DNA of 64,000 bases, taken from Acidimicrobiia bacterium (GTDB taxonomy: Bacteria; Actinomycetota; Acidimicrobiia; Acidimicrobiales; Poriferisodalaceae). Below the pieces are notes generated by a model, which made no database searches, was not told the DNA's origin, and worked only from the letters and a program-made list of their open reading frames with translations. The first letter of the stretch is position 1, and every line of letters starts with the position of its first letter. The stretch is from contig JAJEFK010000036.1 of NCBI GenBank assembly GCA_022820505.1, forward strand, positions 1 through 64,000. Direction: 5' to 3'. Shown here one piece after another: positions 52,419 through 61,064 of this stretch. A program made the translations under genes and the position numbers.

Positions 52419-53482
52419 GCGAAGCATCGCTGGCCGGCAGGCCTGTGGCGCAAGCAGCCGGCGCCGGCTCCCCGGTCCGCATCGGCGATGTCGCGCGGGC
52501 GGCGGAGGTGTCGACGGCAACCGTCAGCCGTGCGCTGCGCGGCCTGCCGCACGTGGCGTCCGCGACACGGCAGCGAGTGCTGGCCGTGGCCGCCGAGCTC
52601 GACTACCGGCCCAACCTGCCCGCCGCGCGGCTCGCCGCAGGCACCACCAACACGATTGCGGTGGCGGTGCCCGACCCGGCTGCCTGGTTCAACGCGACGA
52701 TGGTGGGAGCGCTGGGCCGCGAGATGACCGCAGCCGGGTACGACCTGCTGCTGTCAGGCGTCGCCAACCTCGACGAGCGGCAGCGCTTCATAGAGCTGAA
52801 CGGCGTCAGATCGGGTCGCAGCGATGCCGTGGTGCTCATCGACGTCGCCCTCGACGAGACAGCTGCGGAAGCCTTCGTCGCCCAGGGCGGGCGCGCCGTC
52901 AGCGTCGGCTTTCGCACGCAGGCGCTGAGCTCGGTGACGGTGGACAATGTGGCCGTCGGCAGCGATGCCACCCAGATCCTGCTCCGGCACGGGCACCGAC
53001 GCATCGGCCTGCTCAGCCTCGACAGCGGCGACTCGCTGAACTTCAGCATTCCCGCTCATCGAGCCCAGGGCTACGAACAGGCGCACGCCGAGGCAAGACT
53101 CACGCCAGACCCGGCGCTGAGGGTGTCCACCAGCAACAGCTGGGCCGAAGCGCGTCGGGCGGCCCATGTGCTGTTGGACACGTCCGAGCGTCCCAGCGCG
53201 ATCTTCGCCATGTGCGACGAGCAGGCGTTCGGCGTCATGCTCGCTGCTCGCGATCTCGATCTGTGCATCGGGGAGGACCTGTCGGTGGTGGGTGTCGACG
53301 ACCACGACCAGAGCCGTCTGGTGGGCCTCACCACCGTCCGGCAGCACGTTGCCCGGCAGGGGGCTGTTGCCGCCGAACTGCTGCTGCACATGCTCGGGCC
53401 GAGCGTCGAGCCACCGCAGCACGTGCAGCTCGACACCGAGCTCATCATCCGGGACTCGGTGGGGCCGCCGGGCGTTGATTGA
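52406..53482 (+). CDS. LacI-family transcriptional regulator
   Basis: A 358-residue regulator from ATG 52406. The helix-turn-helix is VRIGDVARAAEVSTATVSRALRGLPHVASATRQRVLAVAAELDYRPN, with the hinge helix PAARLAAGTT after it. The sugar-binding core follows (TIAVAVPDPAAWFNATMVGALGREM, and PSAIFAMCDEQAFGVMLAARDLDL). The final strand ELIIRDSVGPP is typical. It probably binds the GCAA-x-CG-x-TT sites at 50661, 53585 and 62272 and responds to an alpha-glucoside or its phosphate-free breakdown product. Confidence 0.94.
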   Translation: MADLGEASLAGRPVAQAAGAGSPVRIGDVARAAEVSTATVSRALRGLPHVASATRQRVLAVAAELDYRPNLPAARLAAGTTNTIAVAVPDPAAWFNATMVGALGREMTAAGYDLLLSGVANLDERQRFIELNGVRSGRSDAVVLIDVALDETAAEAFVAQGGRAVSVGFRTQALSSVTVDNVAVGSDATQILLRHGHRRIGLLSLDSGDSLNFSIPAHRAQGYEQAHAEARLTPDPALRVSTSNSWAEARRAAHVLLDTSERPSAIFAMCDEQAFGVMLAARDLDLCIGEDLSVVGVDDHDQSRLVGLTTVRQHVARQGAVAAELLLHMLGPSVEPPQHVQLDTELIIRDSVGPPGVD

Positions 53483-53584
53483 GCACCAGTCTGGGCGGCG
53501 ATCCGGGCCAGAATCCGGCCCTCTCACGGCACAAATGACGGAATCGCATGTTCAGCCGTCGCGCTAGGCTTCCGGCACGGTGAC

Positions 53585-53598
53585 TGCAAGCGCTTGCA
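53585..53598. promoter_or_regulatory. Perfect palindromic LacI-type operator
   Basis: TGCAAGCGCTTGCA is a perfect 14-bp palindrome with the central CG typical of LacI-family sites. It lies 46 bases before the binding-protein start. Confidence 0.75.
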
Positions 53599-53644
53599 AC
53601 GTCGACAAACGAATGGGCTTGCGACCCCTGAGGGAGGAACACAC

Positions 53645-55123
53645 ATGAAAAAGCACCGCACCAGATCAACCCGCCTAGGCACTTCTCGGCTTCTCGCAGT
53701 CGTCCTTGCCTTCGGCCTCATCGTTGCCGCATGCGCCAGCGACGACGACGATGACGCCGAGGAGGCACCTGCCGCGACCGAGGCGATGGCCGAGGAGTCG
53801 ATGGATGAGTCCATGGATGACGAAGCCATGGACGACGACATGGATGAGGCCATGGACGACGACATGGATGAGTCGATGGACGACTCCATGGACGACGCCA
53901 TGATGGACCTGTCCGGCACCAAGGTGACGGTGTTCGGCCCTGAGTCGAGCGAGGAAGAGGCCGGCGCCATGCAGGACGCCCTGGACGTCTTCGCTGCGGC
54001 AACCGGCATCGAGATCGTCTACACCGGCGCCCGCGACTTCTCCGACCAGATCAACGCCCAGGCAGCCGGCGGCAACCCGCCGGACATCGCGGTGTTCCCG
54101 CAGCCTGGCAAGGTCGGCGACTTCGCAGCCGAGAACTGGATCCTGGCCGTACCCGACGAGGTGCAAGCTGCGATCGGCGCCCAGTGGCCCGCCGGCACGC
54201 TCGACACGGTCACGTTCGGCGGCACGCTGTACGGCGTCCCCAACAAGACCGACCTCAAGTCGATCGTCTGGTACAACACCTCGATCTTCGAGAGCGGCGG
54301 TTACGCCATACCGCAGACGCTGGAAGAGCTGCAAGGCCTGATGATCCAGATGCTCGGCGACGGCGTCACGCCGTGGTGCGTCGGCATCGAGTCCGGCCCC
54401 GCCACCGGCTGGACGTTCACCGACTGGATGGAAGACCTGGTCTTGCGCATTCATGACGAGAACATCTACGACCAGTGGGTCGCGGGCGAAATCAAGTTCG
54501 CCGATCCGCGCATCGTGCTCGTCGCACAGCAGACGCTCGACATCTGGAACACGCCGGGGATGGTGTATGCCTCAGGCGGCTCCATCGCTGCCACGCCGTT
54601 CGGCGACAACGGTGAGCCGCTCGTCGCGGGCGACTGCGCCATGCACCGCCAGGCATCGTTCTACGCAGCGTTCCTGCCCGAAGGCACGAGCGTCGGTCCG
54701 GGCCAGGATGTCGACGTGTTCTACTTCCCCGCACTCGGCGTCAAGGGCAACCGGCCGGTGCTGACCGCGGGCACCTACGTCTCGGCCTTCCGCAACGCGC
54801 CGGAGGTGTGGGCAGTGATGGCGTACATGGGCAGCGCCGAGTACGCCGAAGTCCGCCAGTCTGCACAGGCGGCTCGCAAAGGCGGCGGCCAGTCCGGCTT
54901 CCTGTCGGCGAATCTCGACCAGGACCTCAGCGTCTACAACGACCTCGAGCGGTCGTTCGTCGAGATCCTGCAGACGGCCAGCCCGGCTCGCTTTGACGGG
55001 TCCGACCTGATGCCTGCCGCTGTGGGCGCCGGCACCTTCTGGACGGAGGGCACCAGCGCCGTCAACGGCGACAAGTCCATCGCCGAGGCGTTCGCAGCGA
55101 TCGACGCTTCCTGGCCGCAATAG
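53645..55123 (+). CDS. Alpha-glucoside-type ABC transporter substrate-binding lipoprotein
   Basis: A 492-residue extracellular binding protein. ATG 53645 follows GGGAGGA. Signal peptide and lipobox: LLAVVLAFGLIVAACAS. Mature residues begin with an acidic, Met-rich low-complexity linker of about 50 residues (repeats of MDDDMDEA/MDESMDD). The family 1 binding fold follows, with KVTVFGPESSEEEAG, ARDFSDQINAQAAGGNPPDIAVFPQPG and GTLYGVPNKTDLKSIVWYN. It resembles AglE-type alpha-glucoside binders. A hairpin after the gene (55170-55201) may lower expression of the permeases relative to this protein. Confidence 0.92.
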   Translation: MKKHRTRSTRLGTSRLLAVVLAFGLIVAACASDDDDDAEEAPAATEAMAEESMDESMDDEAMDDDMDEAMDDDMDESMDDSMDDAMMDLSGTKVTVFGPESSEEEAGAMQDALDVFAAATGIEIVYTGARDFSDQINAQAAGGNPPDIAVFPQPGKVGDFAAENWILAVPDEVQAAIGAQWPAGTLDTVTFGGTLYGVPNKTDLKSIVWYNTSIFESGGYAIPQTLEELQGLMIQMLGDGVTPWCVGIESGPATGWTFTDWMEDLVLRIHDENIYDQWVAGEIKFADPRIVLVAQQTLDIWNTPGMVYASGGSIAATPFGDNGEPLVAGDCAMHRQASFYAAFLPEGTSVGPGQDVDVFYFPALGVKGNRPVLTAGTYVSAFRNAPEVWAVMAYMGSAEYAEVRQSAQAARKGGGQSGFLSANLDQDLSVYNDLERSFVEILQTASPARFDGSDLMPAAVGAGTFWTEGTSAVNGDKSIAEAFAAIDASWPQ

Positions 55124-55169
55124 CCGGCTTGAGTCGTCTGAGAACGGCTGAAGGAAAACACTCGTGAAC

Positions 55170-55201
55170 GGAGGCCGGTCCAGCGTGCTGGGCCGGCCTC
55201 C
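55170..55201 (+). terminator. Intra-operon hairpin after the binding-protein gene
   Basis: GGAGGCCGGTCCAGC (55170-55184) and GCTGGGCCGGCCTCC (55187-55201) pair over 15 bases with one G·U, followed by TTCG. It lies between the binding-protein stop and the permease start. Confidence 0.7.
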
Positions 55202-55290
55202 TTCGCGTCTGGGCATCCGGTGAATCCCGCCGGCGCGGTGACGCGCCTCGCAGTCATCGAGTGTGATTGCGCGCCTGCAAGACTGCGACG

Positions 55291-56850
55291 ATGGGCGCGC
55301 TAGGCGGTGCGCTGATCGGCGTGGTCATCGCCATCGGCGCAAGCACAGCTCTGTTCTTCGGAGCGAACTGGCTCTTCGACCTGGCGGTTGATCGCTGGCG
55401 CACGTTTCTTGCGACCTCTGGCGCACTCGTCGGTGCGCTGATCGGCGCAGTCATCGCCGGCAATGACGTTGCCGGTGGGCCACTGTGGCTCTGGGCGGCG
55501 GTGTGCGCGGTGGTCGGTGCTGCCGCCGGCATTGCGGCCAGCCTGCTGGGCACGCCGTCGAAATCCAGCCGGACCCGCCTGTCCGAACGCGGGCGTCTCG
55601 TCACCTTCCTCGGGCCGTCGCTGCTGTTCGCAGCGCTCGGGCTGGTCATCCCGCTCATCCGGTCGATCTACCTCTCGCTGCTCGACTCGCGGGCCGCCGA
55701 ATGGGTGGGGCTCGCCAACTATGGGGAGATCCTCACCAACCCCAACAGCCTCGACCTGAGCGGCTGGACCGAGATCTTCACCAGCCGGCTCTTCTACGCC
55801 GCCCTCGTGCTCATCGCCGTCGGACTGGGGATCGGCATGGCTGTGGGCCGCCGTCGCGGCCGCACGATGGAGGCCCTGCCCGGCTCGATCGGCCCGATCG
55901 CCATCGGGTTGTTCGTGCTCTCGTTCGCCGTGTTCACCACGCTGCGGGGCACCGTCATCAACAACCTCTGGTGGGTGGTGGTGGTGACGGGGCTGTCGAC
56001 GGCACTCGGGCTGGCTGCGGCGGTGCTCGCTGACGGGGTGCGCGGGGAATCGGTGGCCAAGAGCCTCATCTTCCTGCCCATGGCGATCTCATTCGTGGGC
56101 GCCGGGATCATCTGGCGCTTCATGTACATCGCCCGGCCGCCCCAGAAACCGCAGACAGGGTTTCTCAACGCCATCTGGGTCTGGCTGGGCAGCCTGCGGC
56201 CGCGCACCGGCGGCGCGTGGGTGGCTGTGCTGATCCTGGCCCTCGCCACTGTGCTGCTGGCAGGCCTGTGCGCATTCGGGGTGAGGCGGCGGCAGACCGC
56301 GTTCGCCATCGGCGCCGCAGTCACCGCCATCCCGGTCCTGTGGCTGATCTACCGGTTCCTCGGGCCCGGTTTGGGCGGTTCGGTGCCCGGCCCGACCGGT
56401 GAGCCCATCGCCGGCACCATCCTGTTCCTGCAGGAGGCGCCGTTCAACAACGTGTGGCTCATGGTGGTGCTCATCTGGATCCAGACGGGCTTCGCCATGG
56501 TGATCCTGTCGGCAGCCATCAAGGCAGTGCCCTCCGAACTGATCGAAGCGGCGCGGGTGGACGGGGCCACCGAGCGGCAGACGTTCTGGAACGTCATCAT
56601 CCCCACGATCATCCCCACCATCACGGTGGTGGCCACCACGCTGATCGTGCTGGTGATGAAGGTGTACGACATCGTGAAGGTGATGACCGCCGGCAACTTC
56701 GGCACGCAGGTCATCGCGAACGAGATGTGGCAGAAGGCGTTCACCGAGCTCAACTTCGGTTTGGGCTCCGCGCTGGCCGTCGTGCTGTTCCTGGCCGTCG
56801 TGCCGGCCATGGCGTTCAACATCCGGCGCACGCAGCGAGCAGACGCATGA
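55291..56850 (+). CDS. Carbohydrate ABC transporter permease (MalF/AglF type, extended)
   Basis: A 519-residue permease from ATG 55291; TTG 55267 is an alternative. It is longer than usual because two N-terminal hydrophobic pairs (ALIGVVIAIGASTALFFGANWLF, ALVGALIGAVIAG) precede the core, which starts near LGPSLLFAALGLVIPLIRSIYLSLLD. Additional hydrophobic segments lie in the middle (IGLFVLSFAVF, AVLILALATVLLAGLCAFGV). The cytoplasmic EAA loop is present as ELIEAARVDGATERQTFWNVIIPTIIP, which contacts the ATPase. It works with the second permease, the binding protein and probably the MsmK-type ATPase at 61065. Confidence 0.9.
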   Translation: MGALGGALIGVVIAIGASTALFFGANWLFDLAVDRWRTFLATSGALVGALIGAVIAGNDVAGGPLWLWAAVCAVVGAAAGIAASLLGTPSKSSRTRLSERGRLVTFLGPSLLFAALGLVIPLIRSIYLSLLDSRAAEWVGLANYGEILTNPNSLDLSGWTEIFTSRLFYAALVLIAVGLGIGMAVGRRRGRTMEALPGSIGPIAIGLFVLSFAVFTTLRGTVINNLWWVVVVTGLSTALGLAAAVLADGVRGESVAKSLIFLPMAISFVGAGIIWRFMYIARPPQKPQTGFLNAIWVWLGSLRPRTGGAWVAVLILALATVLLAGLCAFGVRRRQTAFAIGAAVTAIPVLWLIYRFLGPGLGGSVPGPTGEPIAGTILFLQEAPFNNVWLMVVLIWIQTGFAMVILSAAIKAVPSELIEAARVDGATERQTFWNVIIPTIIPTITVVATTLIVLVMKVYDIVKVMTAGNFGTQVIANEMWQKAFTELNFGLGSALAVVLFLAVVPAMAFNIRRTQRADA

Positions 56851-57839
56851 GCACGGTCACCGCTTCGAGCCCCGGCCCGGCTGCTGGAGGCGGCCGCGGC
56901 GCAGGCGGCGCCATCGAGCGGGTCGACCGTACCGGCAAGCTGATCTACGGCTTCCTGCGCCGCATCCCGACGTGGGTGCTGTGGCTGATGGTGATCGTGT
57001 GGAGCATCCCCGCGAGCAGCCTGTTCCTCAACTCGTTCCGCACCCGCGACGCGCAGCGCAACAGCGGCTGGTGGGAGTCGTTCAACGAGGGCGGGTGGAC
57101 GCTCGCCAACTACTCCGAGGTGCTGGGCACCGAGCAGACCGGCGGGCTGGCGCGGGCACTGGTGAACTCGTTCGCCATCGCCATTCCGGCCACGGTGATC
57201 CCGGTGGCAATCGCCGCCATGGCGGCCTATGCCTTCGCCTGGATCAAGTTCCGGGGCCGGGAATGGCTGTTCATCGTGTTCGTGTCGCTGCTGGCGCTGC
57301 CGAACCAGGTGGCCCTCCTGCCGCTGCTGCAGCTCTACGCCGGCGGGGCGCACTGGACCATTCCCGGCACCGAGTTCACGCTCACGCTGTTCCCCGATTT
57401 CGACCTCGCCGGCAGCGCCACCGCGGTGTGGCTGACGCACACCGCGTTCGCCCTGCCGTTCGCCGTGTTCCTGCTGCACAACTACATCTCGTCGCTGCCC
57501 GGCGAGCTGTTCGAGGCGGCGCGCATCGACGGCGCCGATCACGTCACGATCTTCTGGCGGCTCGTGGTGCCGCTGTCGGTGCCGGCACTGGCGGCATTCA
57601 CCATCTTCCAGTTCCTGTGGACCTGGAACGACTACCTCGTGGCCATCACCATGATCGGCTCGAACGGCGAGGCGTGGCCCGCCACCATCCGGATCGCCTC
57701 GCTGGCGGGCGAGTTCGGCCTGCGCGAGCACGTGCTGTCTGCGGGTGCGTTCGTGCAGGCGGGTGTGCCGCTGATCGTGTTCTTCGCCCTGCAGCGATTC
57801 TTCGTGCGCGGGCTGCTGGCCGGCTCGGTGAAGTCTTGA
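56847..57839 (+). CDS. Carbohydrate ABC transporter permease (MalG/AglG type)
   Basis: A 330-residue permease whose ATG lies inside the upstream permease's stop (ATGA). It has six expected membrane segments, including WVLWLMVIVWSIPASSLFLNSF and FIVFVSLLALPNQVALLPLLQLY. The EAA motif is ELFEAARIDGADHVTIFWRLVVPLSVPAL, and the C-terminus FFVRGLLAGSVK is typical of MalG-type partners. It forms the membrane channel with the preceding permease. Confidence 0.94.
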   Translation: MSTVTASSPGPAAGGGRGAGGAIERVDRTGKLIYGFLRRIPTWVLWLMVIVWSIPASSLFLNSFRTRDAQRNSGWWESFNEGGWTLANYSEVLGTEQTGGLARALVNSFAIAIPATVIPVAIAAMAAYAFAWIKFRGREWLFIVFVSLLALPNQVALLPLLQLYAGGAHWTIPGTEFTLTLFPDFDLAGSATAVWLTHTAFALPFAVFLLHNYISSLPGELFEAARIDGADHVTIFWRLVVPLSVPALAAFTIFQFLWTWNDYLVAITMIGSNGEAWPATIRIASLAGEFGLREHVLSAGAFVQAGVPLIVFFALQRFFVRGLLAGSVKS

Positions 57840-57844
57840 GTGCT

Positions 57845-58834
57845 GTGGGTGATCTCAACTTGGTGCGCACGGGCCCGCGGCGGCTCGGGCCGGGCGGCGT
57901 CGAGATCGGCCCGCTGGCGCTGGGGCTCTGGCGCTTCACCGGCACCGATGTCGGCCAGAACGCTGCGCTCGTCGAGGCCGGGCTCGAGCTCGGCATGAAC
58001 CTGGTGGACACTGCCGACGTGTACGGCCTGGACTGGGGCGGCACCGGCTTCGGGTCGTGCGAGGAGAATCTGGGTGCGGTGCTGCGGGCCCGGCCCGAGC
58101 TGCGCGATCGCATGGTGCTCGCCACCAAGGGCGGCATCGTGCCGCCGGTGCCCTACGACTCGGGCGCGGCCGCGATGCGGTCGGCGTGCGAGGCCTCGCT
58201 GGCCCGGCTCGGGACTGACCGCATCGACCTGTACCAGGTGCACCGGCCCGACATGTTCACGCACCCCGCCGAAGTGGCCGACACGCTCGACGGGCTGGTT
58301 GCCGACGGTCTCGTGGGTGCCGTGGGGGTGTCCAACTACACGCCCGCGCAGACCCGGGCGCTGGCAGCCCATCTCGACTCACCGCTGGTGAGCACCCAGC
58401 CCGAGTACTCAGCCGCCTGCCTGGACGCGCTGCGAGACGGCACGCTCGACCTGTGCTCGGAGATGGGCATGGTGCCGCTGGCATGGAGCCCGCTTGGGGG
58501 CGGGCGACTGCTGGCACAGAGCCCGCTCGCCGGCGGGCGACTCATGCCACCGAGCCCGCTTGCGGGCGAGCAACCGTCGGACCAGCCCGACGAGGACGGC
58601 GGGGTTCGGCCGGAGCTGCTGGCCACGCTGGACCGTCTGGCTGAACGGGAGGGCGTCGACCGCGCCGCTGTGTGCGTGGCCTTCGTACTGGCACATCCCA
58701 CGGCACCGGTGGCCATTGTCGGCACCCAGCAGCCTGAACGGCTCGAAGCGCTGCAGGCAGCACTCGGCGTGCAGCTTGATCGCAACGACGTGTACGACAT
58801 TGTCGAGGCTTCCGAAGGTCAGCCATTGCCGTGA
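57845..58834 (+). CDS. Aldo/keto reductase
   Basis: A 329-residue AKR; GTG 57845 or TTG 57836 could start it, and both give the same domain. The catalytic tetrad is visible: Asp and Tyr in NLVDTADVYG, Lys in VLATKGGIV and His in LYQVHRPDMF. A stretch near residues 215-240 (WSPLGGGRLLAQSPLAGGRLMPPSPLAGEQP) holds three imperfect copies of SPLxGG(R)L, in DNA repeats of about 36 bases; relatives have only one. It probably reduces or oxidises a sugar aldehyde or ketone in this catabolic locus. Confidence 0.9.
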   Translation: MGDLNLVRTGPRRLGPGGVEIGPLALGLWRFTGTDVGQNAALVEAGLELGMNLVDTADVYGLDWGGTGFGSCEENLGAVLRARPELRDRMVLATKGGIVPPVPYDSGAAAMRSACEASLARLGTDRIDLYQVHRPDMFTHPAEVADTLDGLVADGLVGAVGVSNYTPAQTRALAAHLDSPLVSTQPEYSAACLDALRDGTLDLCSEMGMVPLAWSPLGGGRLLAQSPLAGGRLMPPSPLAGEQPSDQPDEDGGVRPELLATLDRLAEREGVDRAAVCVAFVLAHPTAPVAIVGTQQPERLEALQAALGVQLDRNDVYDIVEASEGQPLP

Positions 58835-59970
58835 GCGACGGCACATCGAAGGGCGATCAGTCGATGCGTTTCGGCGTCATCGGCACCGGCATGATGGGCA
58901 TCGAGCACATCGCCAACCTCATCGCGCTCGACGGCGCCGAGGTCGCAGCGCTGTGCGACAACTGGGAGCCGTCGCTCAAAGCGGCCCAGCACGAGCTGGC
59001 CTGCAGCGGTCTCGGCCCGGTGCCGTGCTTCAGCGACCATCACGAGCTGCTCAGCGCGGGGCTGTGCGATGCCGTGGTGGTGGCGACGCCCAACCACCTG
59101 CACACCGACATCGTGCTGGATGTGGCGGCTGCCGGTGTGCCTCAACTTGTCGAGAAGCCGCTGGCCACCACGCTCGGCGACTGCCGACACATCATCGACG
59201 GCGTCGAGGCGCTCGGGCCCGATGCACCGCTGGTGTGGGTGGGGCTGGAGTACCGCTACATGGCGCCGGTGGCTGCGCTGATCGAGCGGGCTCACGCCGG
59301 CGCCGTGGGCCGCATTGCGATGGTGTCGATCCGCGAGCACCGCTTCCCCTTCCAGCCGAAGGTGGGCGACTGGAACCGGTTCAATCGCAACACCGGCGGC
59401 ACGCTGGTGGAGAAGTGCTGCCACTTCTTCGACCTCATGCGGCTGATCGTGGGCGACGAGCCGGTGCGCGTGATGGCATCGGGCGCGCAGGATCTGAACC
59501 ATCTCGACGAGAGCTACGGCGGCGAGACGCCCGACATCCTGGACAACGCCTTCGTGATCGTCGACTTCGCCTCGGGCGCGAGGGCGCTGCTGGACCTGTG
59601 CATGTTCGCCGACGCCACACGGAACCAGGAAGAGCTGTCGGTGGTGGGCGAGGACGGCAAGCTCGAAGCGCTGATCCCCGACGACGTGCTGCGGGTGGGC
59701 GTGCGAGGCCGCGACGGGGTCGGCAACGTCACCGAGCAGCAGATCGCCAGCACCGCACCGGTGACCGGCCATCACCATGGCTCGTCGTACATCGAGCTGG
59801 AACGCTTCCGAGACGCCGTGCTCACATCGAGCCCGGCCGAATGCACACTGGCCGATGGACTGTGGTCGGTGGCCATCGGTCGGGCCGCTCACATCTCGAT
59901 TGACGAGGGCCGACCAGTGGAGATGAGCGAGCTGCTCACCCCTGCCGAACTCGCCGGGCCGGACCAATGA
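58831..59970 (+). CDS. Gfo/Idh/MocA-family oxidoreductase
   Basis: A 379-residue NAD(P)-dependent dehydrogenase; its GTG start overlaps the preceding stop (GTGA). It shows the Rossmann motif RFGVIGTGMMGIEHIANL, DAVVVATPNHLH, and the hallmark EKPLATTLGDC with the catalytic Lys. The C-terminal domain has the conserved FNRNTGGTLVEKCCHFFDLMRLIVG region with the catalytic His. It likely acts on an inositol- or sugar-like substrate. It is co-transcribed with the aldo/keto reductase and the flavin-dependent enzyme. Confidence 0.93.
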   Translation: MSDGTSKGDQSMRFGVIGTGMMGIEHIANLIALDGAEVAALCDNWEPSLKAAQHELACSGLGPVPCFSDHHELLSAGLCDAVVVATPNHLHTDIVLDVAAAGVPQLVEKPLATTLGDCRHIIDGVEALGPDAPLVWVGLEYRYMAPVAALIERAHAGAVGRIAMVSIREHRFPFQPKVGDWNRFNRNTGGTLVEKCCHFFDLMRLIVGDEPVRVMASGAQDLNHLDESYGGETPDILDNAFVIVDFASGARALLDLCMFADATRNQEELSVVGEDGKLEALIPDDVLRVGVRGRDGVGNVTEQQIASTAPVTGHHHGSSYIELERFRDAVLTSSPAECTLADGLWSVAIGRAAHISIDEGRPVEMSELLTPAELAGPDQ

Positions 59971-59989
59971 GCACCGCGGCGCAGCGGCC

Positions 59990-61060
59990 ATGAGCACAGC
60001 CCCGCCGGAGATTGCGTGGTTCTCGGCGCTGTGCGACGACGACTACGAGTTCCTCGGCGTGCCGGACCCCACCCTGGCCAGCTCGTGGGACCACTGCGCA
60101 GACATTGTCACCGCCGCCGAGCGCAACGGATTCGACAACGTGCTGCTGCCCTCGGGCTACACGCTGGGCATCGACGCCACCGCGTTCGCCGCCGGCATCG
60201 CCACCCGCACCAGTCGCATCAATCTGCTGCTGGCGGTGCGCATGGGCGAGCTCTGGCCGCCGCAGTTAGCGCGCCAGCTCGCCACGATCGACCAGATGGC
60301 AGGCGGGCGGCTCACCATCAACATCATCTCCAGCGATCTGCCCGGCGCACCGCTGCCGTCGGCCCCCCGCTACCAGCGCACCCGCGAGTACATGGAGGTG
60401 CTGCGCACCCTGCTCAACGGCCAGCCGGTCGACTTCGACGGCGAGTTCGTCTCGGTGCAGCTCGATCCCCCGCGCGTCGGCACCGTGAGCGGCCAATGCC
60501 CGCCCTTCTACTTCGGCGGCTTCTCCGACGACGCCAAGCACACCGCCGCCCTCGCAGCCGACGTGTTCCTCACCTGGCCCGACACCGTCGCAGGCGTCGC
60601 CGAAACCGTCACCGAAATGCGAGACCGGGCCGCGGCAGCGGGCCGCGAACTCAAGTTCGGCCTGCGAGCGCACATGATCGTGCGCCCCACAACCGCGGAA
60701 GCCATGGATGCCACCCGGCGTCTGGTGAGCCAGCTCGACGACGACACCGGGGCCACGATCCGAGCCCGAGCCCTCGACTCAGCCTCGGTAGGCGTGCAAC
60801 GCCAAGCCCAGCTACGCGACAGCGCCGACGACGACGGCTTCGCCGAAGAAGGCCTGTGGACCGGCATCGGCAGGGCCCGGAGCGGCGCCGGCGCAGCCAT
60901 AGTCGGCAACCCCGACGAAGTCATCGCCAAGCTCGACGCCTACCGAGAGGTGGGCATCGACGCCTTCATCCTCTCCGGCTACCCCCACCAAGCCGAATGC
61001 GATTTGTTCGGCGGCCTCGTCTTGCCATCGATCCCGCACCGCAAGCTCTGGAACCCCTGA
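59990..61060 (+). CDS. LLM-class flavin-dependent monooxygenase (SsuD-like)
   Basis: A 356-residue bacterial luciferase-fold enzyme from ATG 59990. It resembles alkanesulfonate monooxygenases: EIAWFSALCDD at the start, DHCADIVTAAERNGFDNVLLPSGY, ATRTSRINLLLAVRMGELWPPQLARQLATIDQMAGGRLTINIISSD, then PFYFGGFSDDAKHTAA. It would use reduced FMN supplied by a separate reductase. How it fits with sugar catabolism is unclear; it could release sulfite from a sulfonated sugar, but that is speculation. It is convergent with the ATPase gene, four bases away. Confidence 0.9.
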   Translation: MSTAPPEIAWFSALCDDDYEFLGVPDPTLASSWDHCADIVTAAERNGFDNVLLPSGYTLGIDATAFAAGIATRTSRINLLLAVRMGELWPPQLARQLATIDQMAGGRLTINIISSDLPGAPLPSAPRYQRTREYMEVLRTLLNGQPVDFDGEFVSVQLDPPRVGTVSGQCPPFYFGGFSDDAKHTAALAADVFLTWPDTVAGVAETVTEMRDRAAAAGRELKFGLRAHMIVRPTTAEAMDATRRLVSQLDDDTGATIRARALDSASVGVQRQAQLRDSADDDGFAEEGLWTGIGRARSGAGAAIVGNPDEVIAKLDAYREVGIDAFILSGYPHQAECDLFGGLVLPSIPHRKLWNP

Positions 61061-61064
61061 TCCC

